A stretch of DNA of 53,489 nucleotides from Desulfuromonadales bacterium (GTDB taxonomy: Bacteria > Desulfobacterota > Desulfuromonadia > Desulfuromonadales > Syntrophotaleaceae), in NCBI GenBank assembly GCA_003561875.1, contig PWVL01000005.1, forward strand, positions 1 to 53,489. The letters run 5' to 3'. The notes below the pieces were generated by a model. That model saw only the letters and a program-made list of their open reading frames with translations. It was not told where the DNA came from and ran no database searches. Made by a program: the position numbers and the translations under genes. Below, one piece after another: positions 10,110-19,624 of this stretch (its first letter is position 1; each line of letters begins with the position of its first letter).

Positions 10110-10820
10110 ATGACACAGCGCTTACAGAAACTGATAGCAGCAGCGGGACTTGCTTCGCGTCGGCAGGCTGAAGGCTGGATCATTGCAGGGCGTGTGACTC
10201 TGAACGGTCGGATCGCTTGTCTTGGAGATCGTGCCGACCTGGAAGAGGACTGCGTTCAGGTGGATGGGCGCTCTCTGCAGCCAAGACAGCCTTGGGTCTA
10301 CCTGCTTCTTAACAAACCGGTGGGATACGTCACAACCGCCCGGGATCCCCAGGGTCGCAACCTGGTGACGGATCTGGTGCGGGACGTTCCGGTTCGGTTG
10401 TTTCCGGTGGGGCGGTTGGATCTGAACACGGAAGGGTTGCTGCTGCTGACTAACGACGGGGCTTTGGCTGCCCGCCTGACGCATCCTCGGCACCGGGTTG
10501 CGAAAACCTACCTGGTTCGCGTGCGGGGGGCTTTAAGCAACGAGATTCGTCAGCGCCTGGAAGCCGGGGTCGAATTGGAAGATGGACTCACGGCGCCTGC
10601 CCGCATAGCTAGAGTCCGGTCTGGGGGAAGCCATACCTGGTTCGAAATAACCCTTTACGAAGGACGTAACCGGCAGGTTCGGCGTATGTGCGAGATGGTG
10701 GGACTTCCTGTCAGCCGCCTTAAAAGGGTCGGTCTGGCTTCGCTGAATCTGGAAGGAGTGCGGGTGGGACACTACCGCCACTTGACTGCGGGTGAGGTGG
10801 CGCTGCTCAAAAAGCTGTAG
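10110..10820 (+). CDS. rluB: 23S rRNA pseudouridine synthase, RluB family
   Basis: S4 domain RLQKLIAAAGLASRRQAEGWI; VGRLDLNTEGLLLLTNDG; EGRNRQVRRMCEMVG. Confidence 0.92.
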   Translation: MTQRLQKLIAAAGLASRRQAEGWIIAGRVTLNGRIACLGDRADLEEDCVQVDGRSLQPRQPWVYLLLNKPVGYVTTARDPQGRNLVTDLVRDVPVRLFPVGRLDLNTEGLLLLTNDGALAARLTHPRHRVAKTYLVRVRGALSNEIRQRLEAGVELEDGLTAPARIARVRSGGSHTWFEITLYEGRNRQVRRMCEMVGLPVSRLKRVGLASLNLEGVRVGHYRHLTAGEVALLKKL

Positions 10821-10973
10821 CGGGACGCCTGACTTTCAGTGGGCTGCAGACAACCTGCGCACGACCAGCGAGTTCTTTCGGGTTTAAACTTTCCGAAGGA
10901 ACAGGCAGGTCTTGACAGGTTTGTGCTGCTGGTTTAACGTCCTTCCTGATATTTAATCACTTTAACCGAGCGG

Positions 10974-13079
10974 GTGAACGCATTGTCAAAAAAGGAAAAA
11001 CTTTTAGCTTCCGCGCAGAAGAATCTTCTCAAAGGTCAGATTGGCAAAGCCATCAGGGACTACGAAAAGATTGTTGAAGCTGATGCCAAAGATATTCGTA
11101 ACCGGCAGAAGCTGGCTGAACTTTACAGCCGCAACCAGCAGTCGGACCAGGCTCTGGAGACCTACGAACATGTGGCTCGGCATTACAGCGACAACGGATT
11201 TCTTCTCAAAGCGCTGGCGGTCTACAAGCAGATGCAGAAAGTGGATCCCCAGCGGCCGGAGATCTACGAACGTCTCGCCGAGTTGAATCTCAAGCAGGGA
11301 TTAAAGGGCAACGCCCTGACGGAGCTTCGCAACCTTGTTGCACTGTACCGCAGCCTTGAAAAGCCGGAAGAAGTTATCAAGGTGCTGGATCAGATGAAAG
11401 TCATTGATCCGCACAATTTTGCTATTTCCCTGCTGGTAGCGGAAGCCTTCAGCCATTCGGGGGAGCCGGAAAAGGCTGCCGATTGTCTTAGCGAATGCCT
11501 TCGTCATCTTGCCCCCAAAGCCGATTTGAAGGCAGTTGAAAAGGTTCGTCAGACCGGTCTTGCCTGCTGTCCCGATTCCACGTCTTTTGGTTTGGAATTA
11601 GTCCGCGCCCTCCACGCCTGCGGCGAAGCTGTTTCCGCTTCGGAGGTGCTGCAGGATATTCTGGCTGAACAGCCTCAGAACGACGAGGCGCTTTTGTTGT
11701 TGGCCGAAGGCTGTCGCCTGGTTGCCGATCACGCCGCCGAAGTAGTCGCCTATGAACGGTTGCTGGCTATGGATGCGGATCATTCTGATTGGCGCAAAGG
11801 CTACGCGGAGGCCTTGCTTCTGGGCGGCGCCGCTGATCGGGCTTTGGAGGAGCTTGAAAAAATCAAAGACACTTTCTTGTCCTCCGGACGAGCAGCAGAG
11901 CTGAAAGGCATTTACGAGTCCGTACAGGAGCGTCTGCCCGACAATGAAACGGTGGTGGCCTCTTTACAGACTGTCTATGAAGGCACCGGTGAGGGAGGCA
12001 AACTTTTTGATCTCATGTCCTCCACGCCAGAAGATACGGGCGATTCCGTCGTCGCCGGCGAGGAGACTGCGCAACCCCTTAATGATCCGTCCCTCGGCGA
12101 GTTGGATCCTCAAGAGAATTTATCGCCTGGCCTGGAACAGCAGCAAGCTGGCCTGGTGGAGGGACAGGCGACTGCCGAACCGGATCTTGTCGAGGAATCT
12201 TTTCAACAGAACATTGAGTTTGATGACCTTGACCTTGACGGTATCGAGTTCGGCCTGCAGGAAGACGTTGGGTCCGAACAACCGGCAAAGAAGGGCCCTC
12301 CCGCCGGTGGCGGCAGTTCGCCGGCCCTGCCCATCGATGTGGACGCAGAGATTGAGGAAGCGGAATTCTACTATCAGCAGGGGCTGTTAAAGGAGGCCGC
12401 CCAGAAATGTCAATCCTTGCTCGAGCGAACCGGGAACTGCCCCGAGGCCGAGGCGTTGCTTGAAAGGATGGGCGCAGCCGGCGGAGATTCGGAATCCTCC
12501 GGTCAGGTAAAAAAGCCGGTCAGCTCCGCTAAAGACTCTGGTGGCCAGTCTTCGAGGGGGCTTGTGGACCGGGACCGTTCCCGTCTGGACGGCTCTTTCA
12601 GCGAATTCAAAAAAGGGCTTGAGGCCCAGGTTTCGGCAGAGGACACGGAAACTCATTATAACCTTGGCATTGCCTATAAGGAAATGGGCCTCCTGGACGA
12701 TGCGATTGAACAGTTTGACAAAGTAATGAACGATCCGCAGCGCCGCACCGATTGCCTGACCCTCAAAGGAGTCTGCCTGGTTCAGAAGGAGGCTTTTGAA
12801 GAAGCGGCGGCAACCTTCAAGGAAGGACTCGGCGGCGCCGATCTCAAGGATTGTGAACGCATCAGTCTTTACTACGAGTTGGGTCTTTTGTATATGGCCT
12901 GGAATCAACCTCTGGAGGCTCTCGACAGTTTTCAGTGCGTAGCCGACGCGGATCCTTTCTTTCGCAACGTCGATGAACAGATTCGCCTGCTGCGCCAGGA
13001 ACTGGGACTCAGCGATGACGATGACGAGTCGCCCGGTGGAGGTAGCGGTTCCGACAACAATCGGGTTTCCTATATTTAG
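10974..13079 (+). CDS. Large tetratricopeptide repeat protein with acidic linker
   Basis: Multiple TPR-like units at both ends (e.g. THYNLGIAYKEMGLLDDAIEQFDKVM); GTG start. Confidence 0.85.
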   Translation: MNALSKKEKLLASAQKNLLKGQIGKAIRDYEKIVEADAKDIRNRQKLAELYSRNQQSDQALETYEHVARHYSDNGFLLKALAVYKQMQKVDPQRPEIYERLAELNLKQGLKGNALTELRNLVALYRSLEKPEEVIKVLDQMKVIDPHNFAISLLVAEAFSHSGEPEKAADCLSECLRHLAPKADLKAVEKVRQTGLACCPDSTSFGLELVRALHACGEAVSASEVLQDILAEQPQNDEALLLLAEGCRLVADHAAEVVAYERLLAMDADHSDWRKGYAEALLLGGAADRALEELEKIKDTFLSSGRAAELKGIYESVQERLPDNETVVASLQTVYEGTGEGGKLFDLMSSTPEDTGDSVVAGEETAQPLNDPSLGELDPQENLSPGLEQQQAGLVEGQATAEPDLVEESFQQNIEFDDLDLDGIEFGLQEDVGSEQPAKKGPPAGGGSSPALPIDVDAEIEEAEFYYQQGLLKEAAQKCQSLLERTGNCPEAEALLERMGAAGGDSESSGQVKKPVSSAKDSGGQSSRGLVDRDRSRLDGSFSEFKKGLEAQVSAEDTETHYNLGIAYKEMGLLDDAIEQFDKVMNDPQRRTDCLTLKGVCLVQKEAFEEAAATFKEGLGGADLKDCERISLYYELGLLYMAWNQPLEALDSFQCVADADPFFRNVDEQIRLLRQELGLSDDDDESPGGGSGSDNNRVSYI

Positions 13080-13159
13080 AATGTCGTCGCAGGAGGTCCG
13101 TTCAGTGCTGTCAGGAAGTTTTTTCAGGTTTTTGACCGACTGTCCAGGGGATCTGGTCC

Positions 13160-14062
13160 ATGAGTTATACGGAATATTTTGGTTTTGAGAGGGAGCCCTT
13201 TTCCAACGCTCCCGACGCCCGGTTTTATTTTAACAGCGAACAGCACCGTCAATCCCTGCAACGCCTTATGTACGCCGTTGACTCTAACAAAGGCCTTGCG
13301 GTGCTCATCGGAGGCATCGGTTCCGGAAAGACTACCCTGGCCCGGCGCATGCTTGACTGCCTTCCTGACGATCGTTATGAGTCGTCTCTGCTGGTTATGG
13401 TCCATTCGGGAATCACTCCCGAGTGGATTCTGACGCGCATTGCCATGCAATTCGGTGTCGAGGCTCCCGCCTCCGATCGACTTGCCTTGCTTAAACAGTT
13501 GTATGACCGTCTGTTGCAGATCGAGGAATCCGGGCGCCGCGCGGTGGTTCTTATCGATGAGGCTCAGATGTTGCAGACCCGGGAACTGATGGAAGAGTTT
13601 CGTGGTCTGCTCAATCTCGAAATTCCCTCCAAAAAGTTGCTGAATATCGTTTTTTTTGGTTTGCCCGAGGTGGAAGACTGCCTCCGTCTGGACGAACCTC
13701 TGGCGCAGCGTGTGGCGGTTAAAGTGCAGCTGCACTCTTTTACCGTCGAAACCACGAGCAGCTACATCAAGCACCGGCTGAAAATTGCCGGGGCGGAGCG
13801 AAATCTTTTCGTTGAGGGGGCTATTCCTGCCATCCATCGGTTTACCGGGGGTGTGCCACGCATGATCAACACCATCTGTGATAACTGTCTTTTTGAATCC
13901 TTTGTGCGCAAACAGGATCGAGTTGATGTGTCGATTGTGAATAGTGTTGCCGGTGACTTCGGGCTTCTCAAAGAGCCTTTGGCGGACTTGTCTCAATCGG
14001 AGAATCATTCCGATCTGGAAGAGATTGAAACCCTCCTCGACTCACTGGAAGACAGATCCTGA
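13160..14062 (+). CDS. ExeA/GspA-like AAA ATPase
   Basis: MSYTEYFGFEREPFSNAPDARFYF, Walker A GGIGSGKTT, Walker B AVVLIDEAQ; PRMINTICDNCL. Confidence 0.88.
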   Translation: MSYTEYFGFEREPFSNAPDARFYFNSEQHRQSLQRLMYAVDSNKGLAVLIGGIGSGKTTLARRMLDCLPDDRYESSLLVMVHSGITPEWILTRIAMQFGVEAPASDRLALLKQLYDRLLQIEESGRRAVVLIDEAQMLQTRELMEEFRGLLNLEIPSKKLLNIVFFGLPEVEDCLRLDEPLAQRVAVKVQLHSFTVETTSSYIKHRLKIAGAERNLFVEGAIPAIHRFTGGVPRMINTICDNCLFESFVRKQDRVDVSIVNSVAGDFGLLKEPLADLSQSENHSDLEEIETLLDSLEDRS

Positions 14063-14145
14063 TATCGGGATCGACAGGTCGAGGTTTTTTTGAGCGGTCG
14101 CGGTTTGGCCGCTTGCTTTTTTTAAGGTTCCCGGACGAGCTTTTG

Positions 14146-15939
14146 ATGACAGAACGAATTCGCATACTGCCGGAGCAGCTTTGCAACCAGATTGCCGCCG
14201 GCGAAGTGATTGAACGTCCTGCATCGGTTGTCAAGGAATTGGTAGAAAATGCTCTTGACGCCGGTAGCGAAAAAATTGTGGTTGAAATCGAGGCGGGAGG
14301 AAAACGGCTGATTCGCGTTACCGACAATGGCAGCGGTATGACGCGTGAGGATGCCTTTTTGTGTGTGGAACGACACGCCACAAGTAAGTTGCGCAATGAG
14401 GCCGACCTTTTTCACCTGCACACCCTGGGTTTTCGGGGTGAAGCTTTGCCTTCTATTGCGGCGGTTTGCCGTTTTCGTCTGCGAACCCGTGTGGCCGAGG
14501 CACTGGAAGGATGGGAGTTGCGGATGGATGGCGGGATTCTCCGCCATGCCGGTGCCGTGGGCATGCCCGCTGGTACCCAGGTCGAGATTCGAAACCTTTT
14601 TTTCAATACCCCGGCCCGCCGCAAGTTTCTGCGACGGGACGAGACCGAAGCGGGTCATATTGCCGATGTGTTGTCCAGACTGGCTCTGGCGAGACCACGA
14701 ATTCAATTTCAGTTGCTGAATAACGGCAAGACACAACTGGAACTCAACCCTCATCGCCGCCTTGAGGAGCGGGTTGCCGGTTTGCTGGGACCGTCGATAC
14801 TCAAGGATCTGCGGCCAGTCGAGGGAGAACAGGGAGAATTACGACTTTTCGGCCTGATCAGTCATGCTTCCCTGAACCGCTCAACAGCGGGGAGCCAGTT
14901 TACTTTTATCAATGGCCGCTATATTCGGGACCGACTGGTGCAGCACGCAGTGCGATCCGGTTACGCGCATCTGATGCCCAAAGGACGCTATCCGGTGCTT
15001 GTTTTGTTTCTGGAAGTTCCCGCCGAGCAGGTGGATGTCAATGTGCATCCGACCAAGCATGAAGTCCGTTTTCGCAATCAGTCGGATGTTCATGATTTCA
15101 TCGTTGGAACTCTGAAACAGTCTCTGCGGCGTTCCGACCTGCCAAAAGCAGGGCAGTCCCTTGAGTCGCGACCTCACATCGTTGCTGATAAAAACCCGGC
15201 TTTTCCCTCTGTGACAATAAAGAGCGTCCCGGCAGCACCTGAAGGTATTATCAAAGAGGCTTCAGATACCTTTGCCCTTCCTTTGCTCTCCGGTGAGGGG
15301 CCGGAACAGGCACGGAAAAGTCCTGCCGCTGTCGAGACGGCTTTCACGGGCCTGGGATATTATGCCGGGCTTCGCGTGATAGGGCAGTTTCACGAGAGTT
15401 ATATTCTCTGCCAGGATTTGGATGCGCTGATTCTTATCGATCAGCATGCGGCACATGAGCGCATCGGTTTTGAGAAGCTGCGCTCCCAATACCGCCGTTG
15501 CGCCATTGAACGGCAGGGACTTCTTTTTCCCATAATCATCGATTTTGATCACAGTCAGGCGGCGGTGTTGGAAAACCATGCCGGGCTTCTGGAGAGTTTC
15601 GGTTTCGATCTGGAACGTTTCGGGGGCAACTCGTTCATATTGAAGGGGGTGCCGCGTATTCTGGTTGAGGCCGAAGCGGAAGCTTTGCTGCGAGATGTGG
15701 TTGCCGAACTCCTATCTTTTAACAACAGCTCTCTGATGGAAGAGCGGGTGGAGCAGTTGATGGTGCTTATGGCCTGCCACCGGGTGATTCGGGCCAACCA
15801 GCAACTCAACGCGCAGGAGATTGCCTATCTCCTTAAAGAACTTGACGCCGTTGATTTCAACAGCCATTGTCCTCACGGTCGCCCGGTAATGCGCCGGCTT
15901 TCTCTGGCGGAAATCGAACGTATGTTCAAGAGATCCTGA
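14146..15939 (+). CDS. mutL: DNA mismatch repair protein MutL
   Basis: IRILPEQLCNQIAAGEVIERPASVVKELVENALDAGS, GFRGEALPSI, DVNVHPTKHEVRF, LIDQHAAHERI. Confidence 0.97.
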   Translation: MTERIRILPEQLCNQIAAGEVIERPASVVKELVENALDAGSEKIVVEIEAGGKRLIRVTDNGSGMTREDAFLCVERHATSKLRNEADLFHLHTLGFRGEALPSIAAVCRFRLRTRVAEALEGWELRMDGGILRHAGAVGMPAGTQVEIRNLFFNTPARRKFLRRDETEAGHIADVLSRLALARPRIQFQLLNNGKTQLELNPHRRLEERVAGLLGPSILKDLRPVEGEQGELRLFGLISHASLNRSTAGSQFTFINGRYIRDRLVQHAVRSGYAHLMPKGRYPVLVLFLEVPAEQVDVNVHPTKHEVRFRNQSDVHDFIVGTLKQSLRRSDLPKAGQSLESRPHIVADKNPAFPSVTIKSVPAAPEGIIKEASDTFALPLLSGEGPEQARKSPAAVETAFTGLGYYAGLRVIGQFHESYILCQDLDALILIDQHAAHERIGFEKLRSQYRRCAIERQGLLFPIIIDFDHSQAAVLENHAGLLESFGFDLERFGGNSFILKGVPRILVEAEAEALLRDVVAELLSFNNSSLMEERVEQLMVLMACHRVIRANQQLNAQEIAYLLKELDAVDFNSHCPHGRPVMRRLSLAEIERMFKRS

Positions 15940-16886
15940 TGTCTGTGTCCGGCCGGCTGGAGAAAATCCCCCCAACCGTGGTCATCTGTGGCCCGACTGC
16001 CGGCGGCAAAACGGCTTTGGCCATGAGGCTTGCGGAACAGTATGCGCTGGAAATTGTTTCTGCAGATTCAAGGCAGGTCTATCGCGGCATGGATATCGGT
16101 ACGGCCAAGGCGACGGCGGAGGAGCGAGCCCGGGTCCCTCATCATCTGATCGATGTCGCTGAACCGGACGAGGATTTTTCCGCTTTCGATTTTCTTCGCC
16201 GGGGGCGCGCGGCGCTGGACGCCATTAGCGACCGCCGTCGCCTGCCCCTGGTTGTGGGCGGCACCGGTTTGTATATCGATGCTTTGCTGCACGGTTTAGT
16301 GGCAGCTCCTGCAGCTGATCCGGAGTTGCGCAGGGCCCTGGAGAACTGGGAAAGCCGACGGGGGGCCGGCAGCCTGCAGGACCGACTGCGCTCCGTAGAT
16401 CCCGAAATGGCCGCACGACTGGAGAGGTCGGACCGGGTGCGGATTATTCGAGCTCTGGAGGTGTTTTATCTCACTGGCCGTCGCCTGACGGATCTTCAGC
16501 GTCAACACGCTATAAAAACGTCTCCTTGCAGAGTTCTTATGCTGGGGGTTATGCCGGACCGGGATCTGTTGTATGATCGCATCAACCGGCGCGTGGAGGA
16601 TATGTTTGAAGCCGGATTGCTGGAAGAGACCGAAAAATTGCTGGCGGAGGGTTATTCCGCCGAACTGAAAGCTCTGAAGACGATCGGTTACCGGGAGTGT
16701 ATACAATATTTGAATGGCAGAATTTCCCGGCAGCAGGCCAAGGACCTGATTCAGCGCGACTCCCGCCGCTACGCCAAGCGCCAATTGACCTGGTTCGGTC
16801 GCAGGCCTGAAATAATTTGGCTTGATTCCCCGAGAGAGTTTGCTAAGGTGTTGAAGTTGATTGATCATTTTACAATGTCCACCTAA
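15939..16886 (+). CDS. miaA: tRNA dimethylallyltransferase
   Basis: VVICGPTAGGKTALAMRLAE, SADSRQVYRGMDIGTAK, RRYAKRQLTWF; ATGA overlap with mutL. Confidence 0.96.
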   Translation: MSVSGRLEKIPPTVVICGPTAGGKTALAMRLAEQYALEIVSADSRQVYRGMDIGTAKATAEERARVPHHLIDVAEPDEDFSAFDFLRRGRAALDAISDRRRLPLVVGGTGLYIDALLHGLVAAPAADPELRRALENWESRRGAGSLQDRLRSVDPEMAARLERSDRVRIIRALEVFYLTGRRLTDLQRQHAIKTSPCRVLMLGVMPDRDLLYDRINRRVEDMFEAGLLEETEKLLAEGYSAELKALKTIGYRECIQYLNGRISRQQAKDLIQRDSRRYAKRQLTWFGRRPEIIWLDSPREFAKVLKLIDHFTMST

Positions 16887-16896
16887 AGGAGCGGCC

Positions 16897-17130
16897 ATGT
16901 CCAAAACCCCATTTAATATTCAGGATCAATATCTTAATCAGGCTCGCAAAGAAAGGGTCCGTGTCTCTGTGATGATGATGTCGGGGGAGAAGCTGGAAGG
17001 TTTTATCAAGTCTTTCGACAGTTTCTGCGTGCTGGTCGAATGCGGCGGCGACCTGTTGCTCTACAAGCACGCAATTTCTTCGATTACCTCTGCCGATGGA
17101 TCTTTTCGTCTGCACGGCAGTCGCGAATAG
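16897..17130 (+). CDS. hfq: RNA chaperone Hfq
   Basis: MSKTPFNIQDQYLNQARKERVRVSVMMMSGEKLEGFIKSFDSFCVLVE...LLYKHAISSI. Confidence 0.97.
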   Translation: MSKTPFNIQDQYLNQARKERVRVSVMMMSGEKLEGFIKSFDSFCVLVECGGDLLLYKHAISSITSADGSFRLHGSRE

Positions 17131-17247
17131 CGCCTAACGGCAACAAACAGTGAGTCTCCGTGTCGCTCAGGAGTCTGTCTCCCCGGGGCGGTGGTGTGTT
17201 GTGGGTTTTTTTGAATTGCAGCACCCCCGTCCTTTTTTGTAGACGAT

Positions 17248-17868
17248 GTGGAGCTCGTTCATTCGCAACGGGGAGTGACCGGTACATTGAATATTCCGAA
17301 CTTGATGACTCTTTCGCGGCTTTTCATGGTGCCGCTGCTGATGATCCTTATTCTTTACGGAAAGTTTTCATGGGCTTTCGGCTTGTTCCTGCTGGCCGGG
17401 ATTACCGACATGCTTGACGGTTATCTGGCCCGCAGACTGGACCAGTGCACCCTTTTTGGACTTTACCTGGACCCGGCGGCGGACAAGGTTTTGACCGTTT
17501 CGAGCTATCTGGTACTGGGTTTTTCCGGACATGTGCCGGCTTGGCTTTCGGTAATCGTGGTATTCAAAGAGGTTTTCATGATTCTGGGTGCTACGATTAT
17601 TTTTGTCTGTGGATGGGAAATGAAGGTGGAACCCAGTCGCTGGGGAAAACAGACCACGTTTTTTCAGCTTTTTGCCGTTGCTTTGGCGTTGCTTGCCGCC
17701 GCCATGGAGTGGACCGTACCCTGGATTGTCTGGCTGTTTGGAGTTACCGGACTGCTGACGGTTTTTTGTGGTAGCCATTATATCTGGAGCCGCCTGCGCT
17801 CGTTGCCCGCGGATGCTGTAGTCCGGGTTGATTCAGGTTCGGCCACGCTCCCGACTGGGAATAAATGA
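17248..17868 (+). CDS. pgsA: CDP-alcohol phosphatidyltransferase (PgsA-like)
   Basis: NIPNLMTLSRLFMVPLL and DMLDGYLARRLDQCTLFGLYLDPAADK (DGx2ARx8Gx3Dx3D signature). Confidence 0.88.
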   Translation: MELVHSQRGVTGTLNIPNLMTLSRLFMVPLLMILILYGKFSWAFGLFLLAGITDMLDGYLARRLDQCTLFGLYLDPAADKVLTVSSYLVLGFSGHVPAWLSVIVVFKEVFMILGATIIFVCGWEMKVEPSRWGKQTTFFQLFAVALALLAAAMEWTVPWIVWLFGVTGLLTVFCGSHYIWSRLRSLPADAVVRVDSGSATLPTGNK

Positions 17869-18647
17869 TGAACGATTATGAACAAAAAGCCCGCTTGGCG
17901 ATGGAAAATCAGGACTGGCGTTCTGCTGTCCGGCTGCTTGAAAAAGCTCTTGAAGAGTCGCCCTTGGACGGGGAACTGCTGCTGTTGCTTGCGGAGGCCC
18001 TTTGTGAAACGGGCAGGAGCGAGAAGGCCGTTGAAATCTTGCGTAAGGGCCTGGAATCCCGGCCCGATGATCTGGACTGGCTGTTTTTTCTGGGGGATCT
18101 TTATTTCGAACGTGAAGAAACCGAAAAGGCTCTGGAGTGCTACGGCAGAATTCTGCAGGAGGATCCCGAGGAAGGCGAAGCCTGGGCCAGTATTGGTCTG
18201 GTCCGTTTCCAGCAGTTGCGTTATGACGATGCCATTGAAAGCTATCGCAAGGCCGTTGCTCTTGACGGTGACAGTGCTTTTCTCTGTAACTGCATCGGCG
18301 ATGCCCTGATGGCCCGGGGTGACAGCGACAAGGCCCTGATGACCTATCGAAAAGCTTTGGAGTTGGATCCTGATGATGCCCAGGTTTATCTCAGCCTGGC
18401 GGAAGCCTACCACGACCTTGGTCGGTTGGGTCCGGCTCGAGAAGCCTGTAGTCGCGCCATTTCTCTTGACGCTGAGATGGACGAAGCGTATGTGACCCTG
18501 GGGAACATCTTGCTGGATCTGGACGAGAGTCGCGAAGCTTTGAGAAACTACGAAAAATTCCTGGCTTTTCCGGCTTCTGAGGGTAATCGGGAAATTCGCG
18601 CGGAGGTCAGCGCCCTGATTGAAGGCCTGCGGGACGAATTGGCCTGA
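17865..18647 (+). CDS. Tetratricopeptide repeat protein
   Basis: Consecutive TPR units (e.g. GDSDKALMTYRKALELDPDDAQVYLSLAEAYHDLGR). Confidence 0.88.
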   Translation: MMNDYEQKARLAMENQDWRSAVRLLEKALEESPLDGELLLLLAEALCETGRSEKAVEILRKGLESRPDDLDWLFFLGDLYFEREETEKALECYGRILQEDPEEGEAWASIGLVRFQQLRYDDAIESYRKAVALDGDSAFLCNCIGDALMARGDSDKALMTYRKALELDPDDAQVYLSLAEAYHDLGRLGPAREACSRAISLDAEMDEAYVTLGNILLDLDESREALRNYEKFLAFPASEGNREIRAEVSALIEGLRDELA

Positions 18648-18681
18648 GCGGGTTCCGGGCTTCAGAACCCGTTACGTGGGT

Positions 18682-18724
18682 AACAACAGAAGGGCAGGTG
18701 CATTGCACCTGCCCTTCTGTTGTT
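18682..18724. terminator. Perfect 21-bp inverted repeat between convergent genes
   Basis: AACAACAGAAGGGCAGGTGCA-T-TGCACCTGCCCTTCTGTTGTT. Confidence 0.75.
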
Positions 18725-18744
18725 CAGAAACCAAAGACTTGATT

Positions 18745-19032
18745 CTATTTTTTCTTTGCAGCTGCTTTTTTTGATGCCTTGAGGGGATTGACCTTGCCAT
18801 CCGCGCCCAGAATTTCGATTTTCTTATGGGTGGCAAAATTGCACAGACCCCGGCTCCATTTCTGACTCGGAGCAGGGTAGGCCGAACAGACCTGGCCGAT
18901 CTTGCTGTCAACGACGCGTTCGCAACCCTGACATTCCTCGACCACGGGCTGACAGGCATTGCCCTCAAAAACGCAACCGCACTTGGTCCAGAAGGTACAC
19001 TCAGTGCCGGGAAGGATCGTTTCACATTTCAT
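18745..19032 (-). CDS. PxxKW family cysteine-rich protein
   Basis: MKCETILPGTECTFWTKCGCVFEGNACQPVVEECQGCERV...CSAYPAPSQKWSRGLCNFATH (P-S-Q-K-W motif, multiple Cys), Lys-rich C-terminus. Confidence 0.85.
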   Translation of the reverse strand: MKCETILPGTECTFWTKCGCVFEGNACQPVVEECQGCERVVDSKIGQVCSAYPAPSQKWSRGLCNFATHKKIEILGADGKVNPLKASKKAAAKKK

Positions 19033-19106
19033 CTTGGTATAGCCTCCTTTATGTTACAATTCTTCCTGTGTTCCAAAAGCGGCATTATTATGCATAAGCG
19101 GAAAAA

Positions 19107-19484
19107 TTGTCAATTGAAAAATCGTTGTTCCGGTCGACATCGCTTGCGGGTCAGCGGTTAGGTTGCCATGTGTCCGGAGGCAGTGTGGAATCTCTTGCAA
19201 GCTGGGAAAAAACATGCCGGAAATGTGGTCGTTGTTGCTATGAGAAGATTGAGATCAATGGAACCGTCTACTACACCGACGTACCATGCGAAAAGCTCGA
19301 CCTCGACAGCCGGCTTTGTACGGTCTATGCGCAGAGGACAGAGCGACAACCGGGATGTGTTCGTCTGACTCCGGATATTGTCGCTCGGGGGTTTTTTCCT
19401 GCTGATTGTCCTTATGTTGCCGGGGTCCGACACTATCCTGCTCCCGTTCTGTTTGAAGAGGGCGGCGAAGGGCACGATATTTAA
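19107..19484 (+). CDS. YkgJ-type cysteine cluster protein
   Basis: SWEKTCRKCGRCCYEK...YYTDVPCEKLDLDSRLCTVYAQRTERQPGCVRL...FFPADCPYVAG; start site uncertain. Confidence 0.75.
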   Translation: MSIEKSLFRSTSLAGQRLGCHVSGGSVESLASWEKTCRKCGRCCYEKIEINGTVYYTDVPCEKLDLDSRLCTVYAQRTERQPGCVRLTPDIVARGFFPADCPYVAGVRHYPAPVLFEEGGEGHDI

Positions 19485-19624
19485 TGACGACGGTTTATGG
19501 TAGAATGGCGGTGTCGCGCACATAAAATCACGTAACGAATACCGGTTAATTCGATACAGACTGACGTGTGTCTTGCTGGTGTATTTTTTACGGGCAGGAA
19601 TCAATCAACGAGGAGATTCATGTT

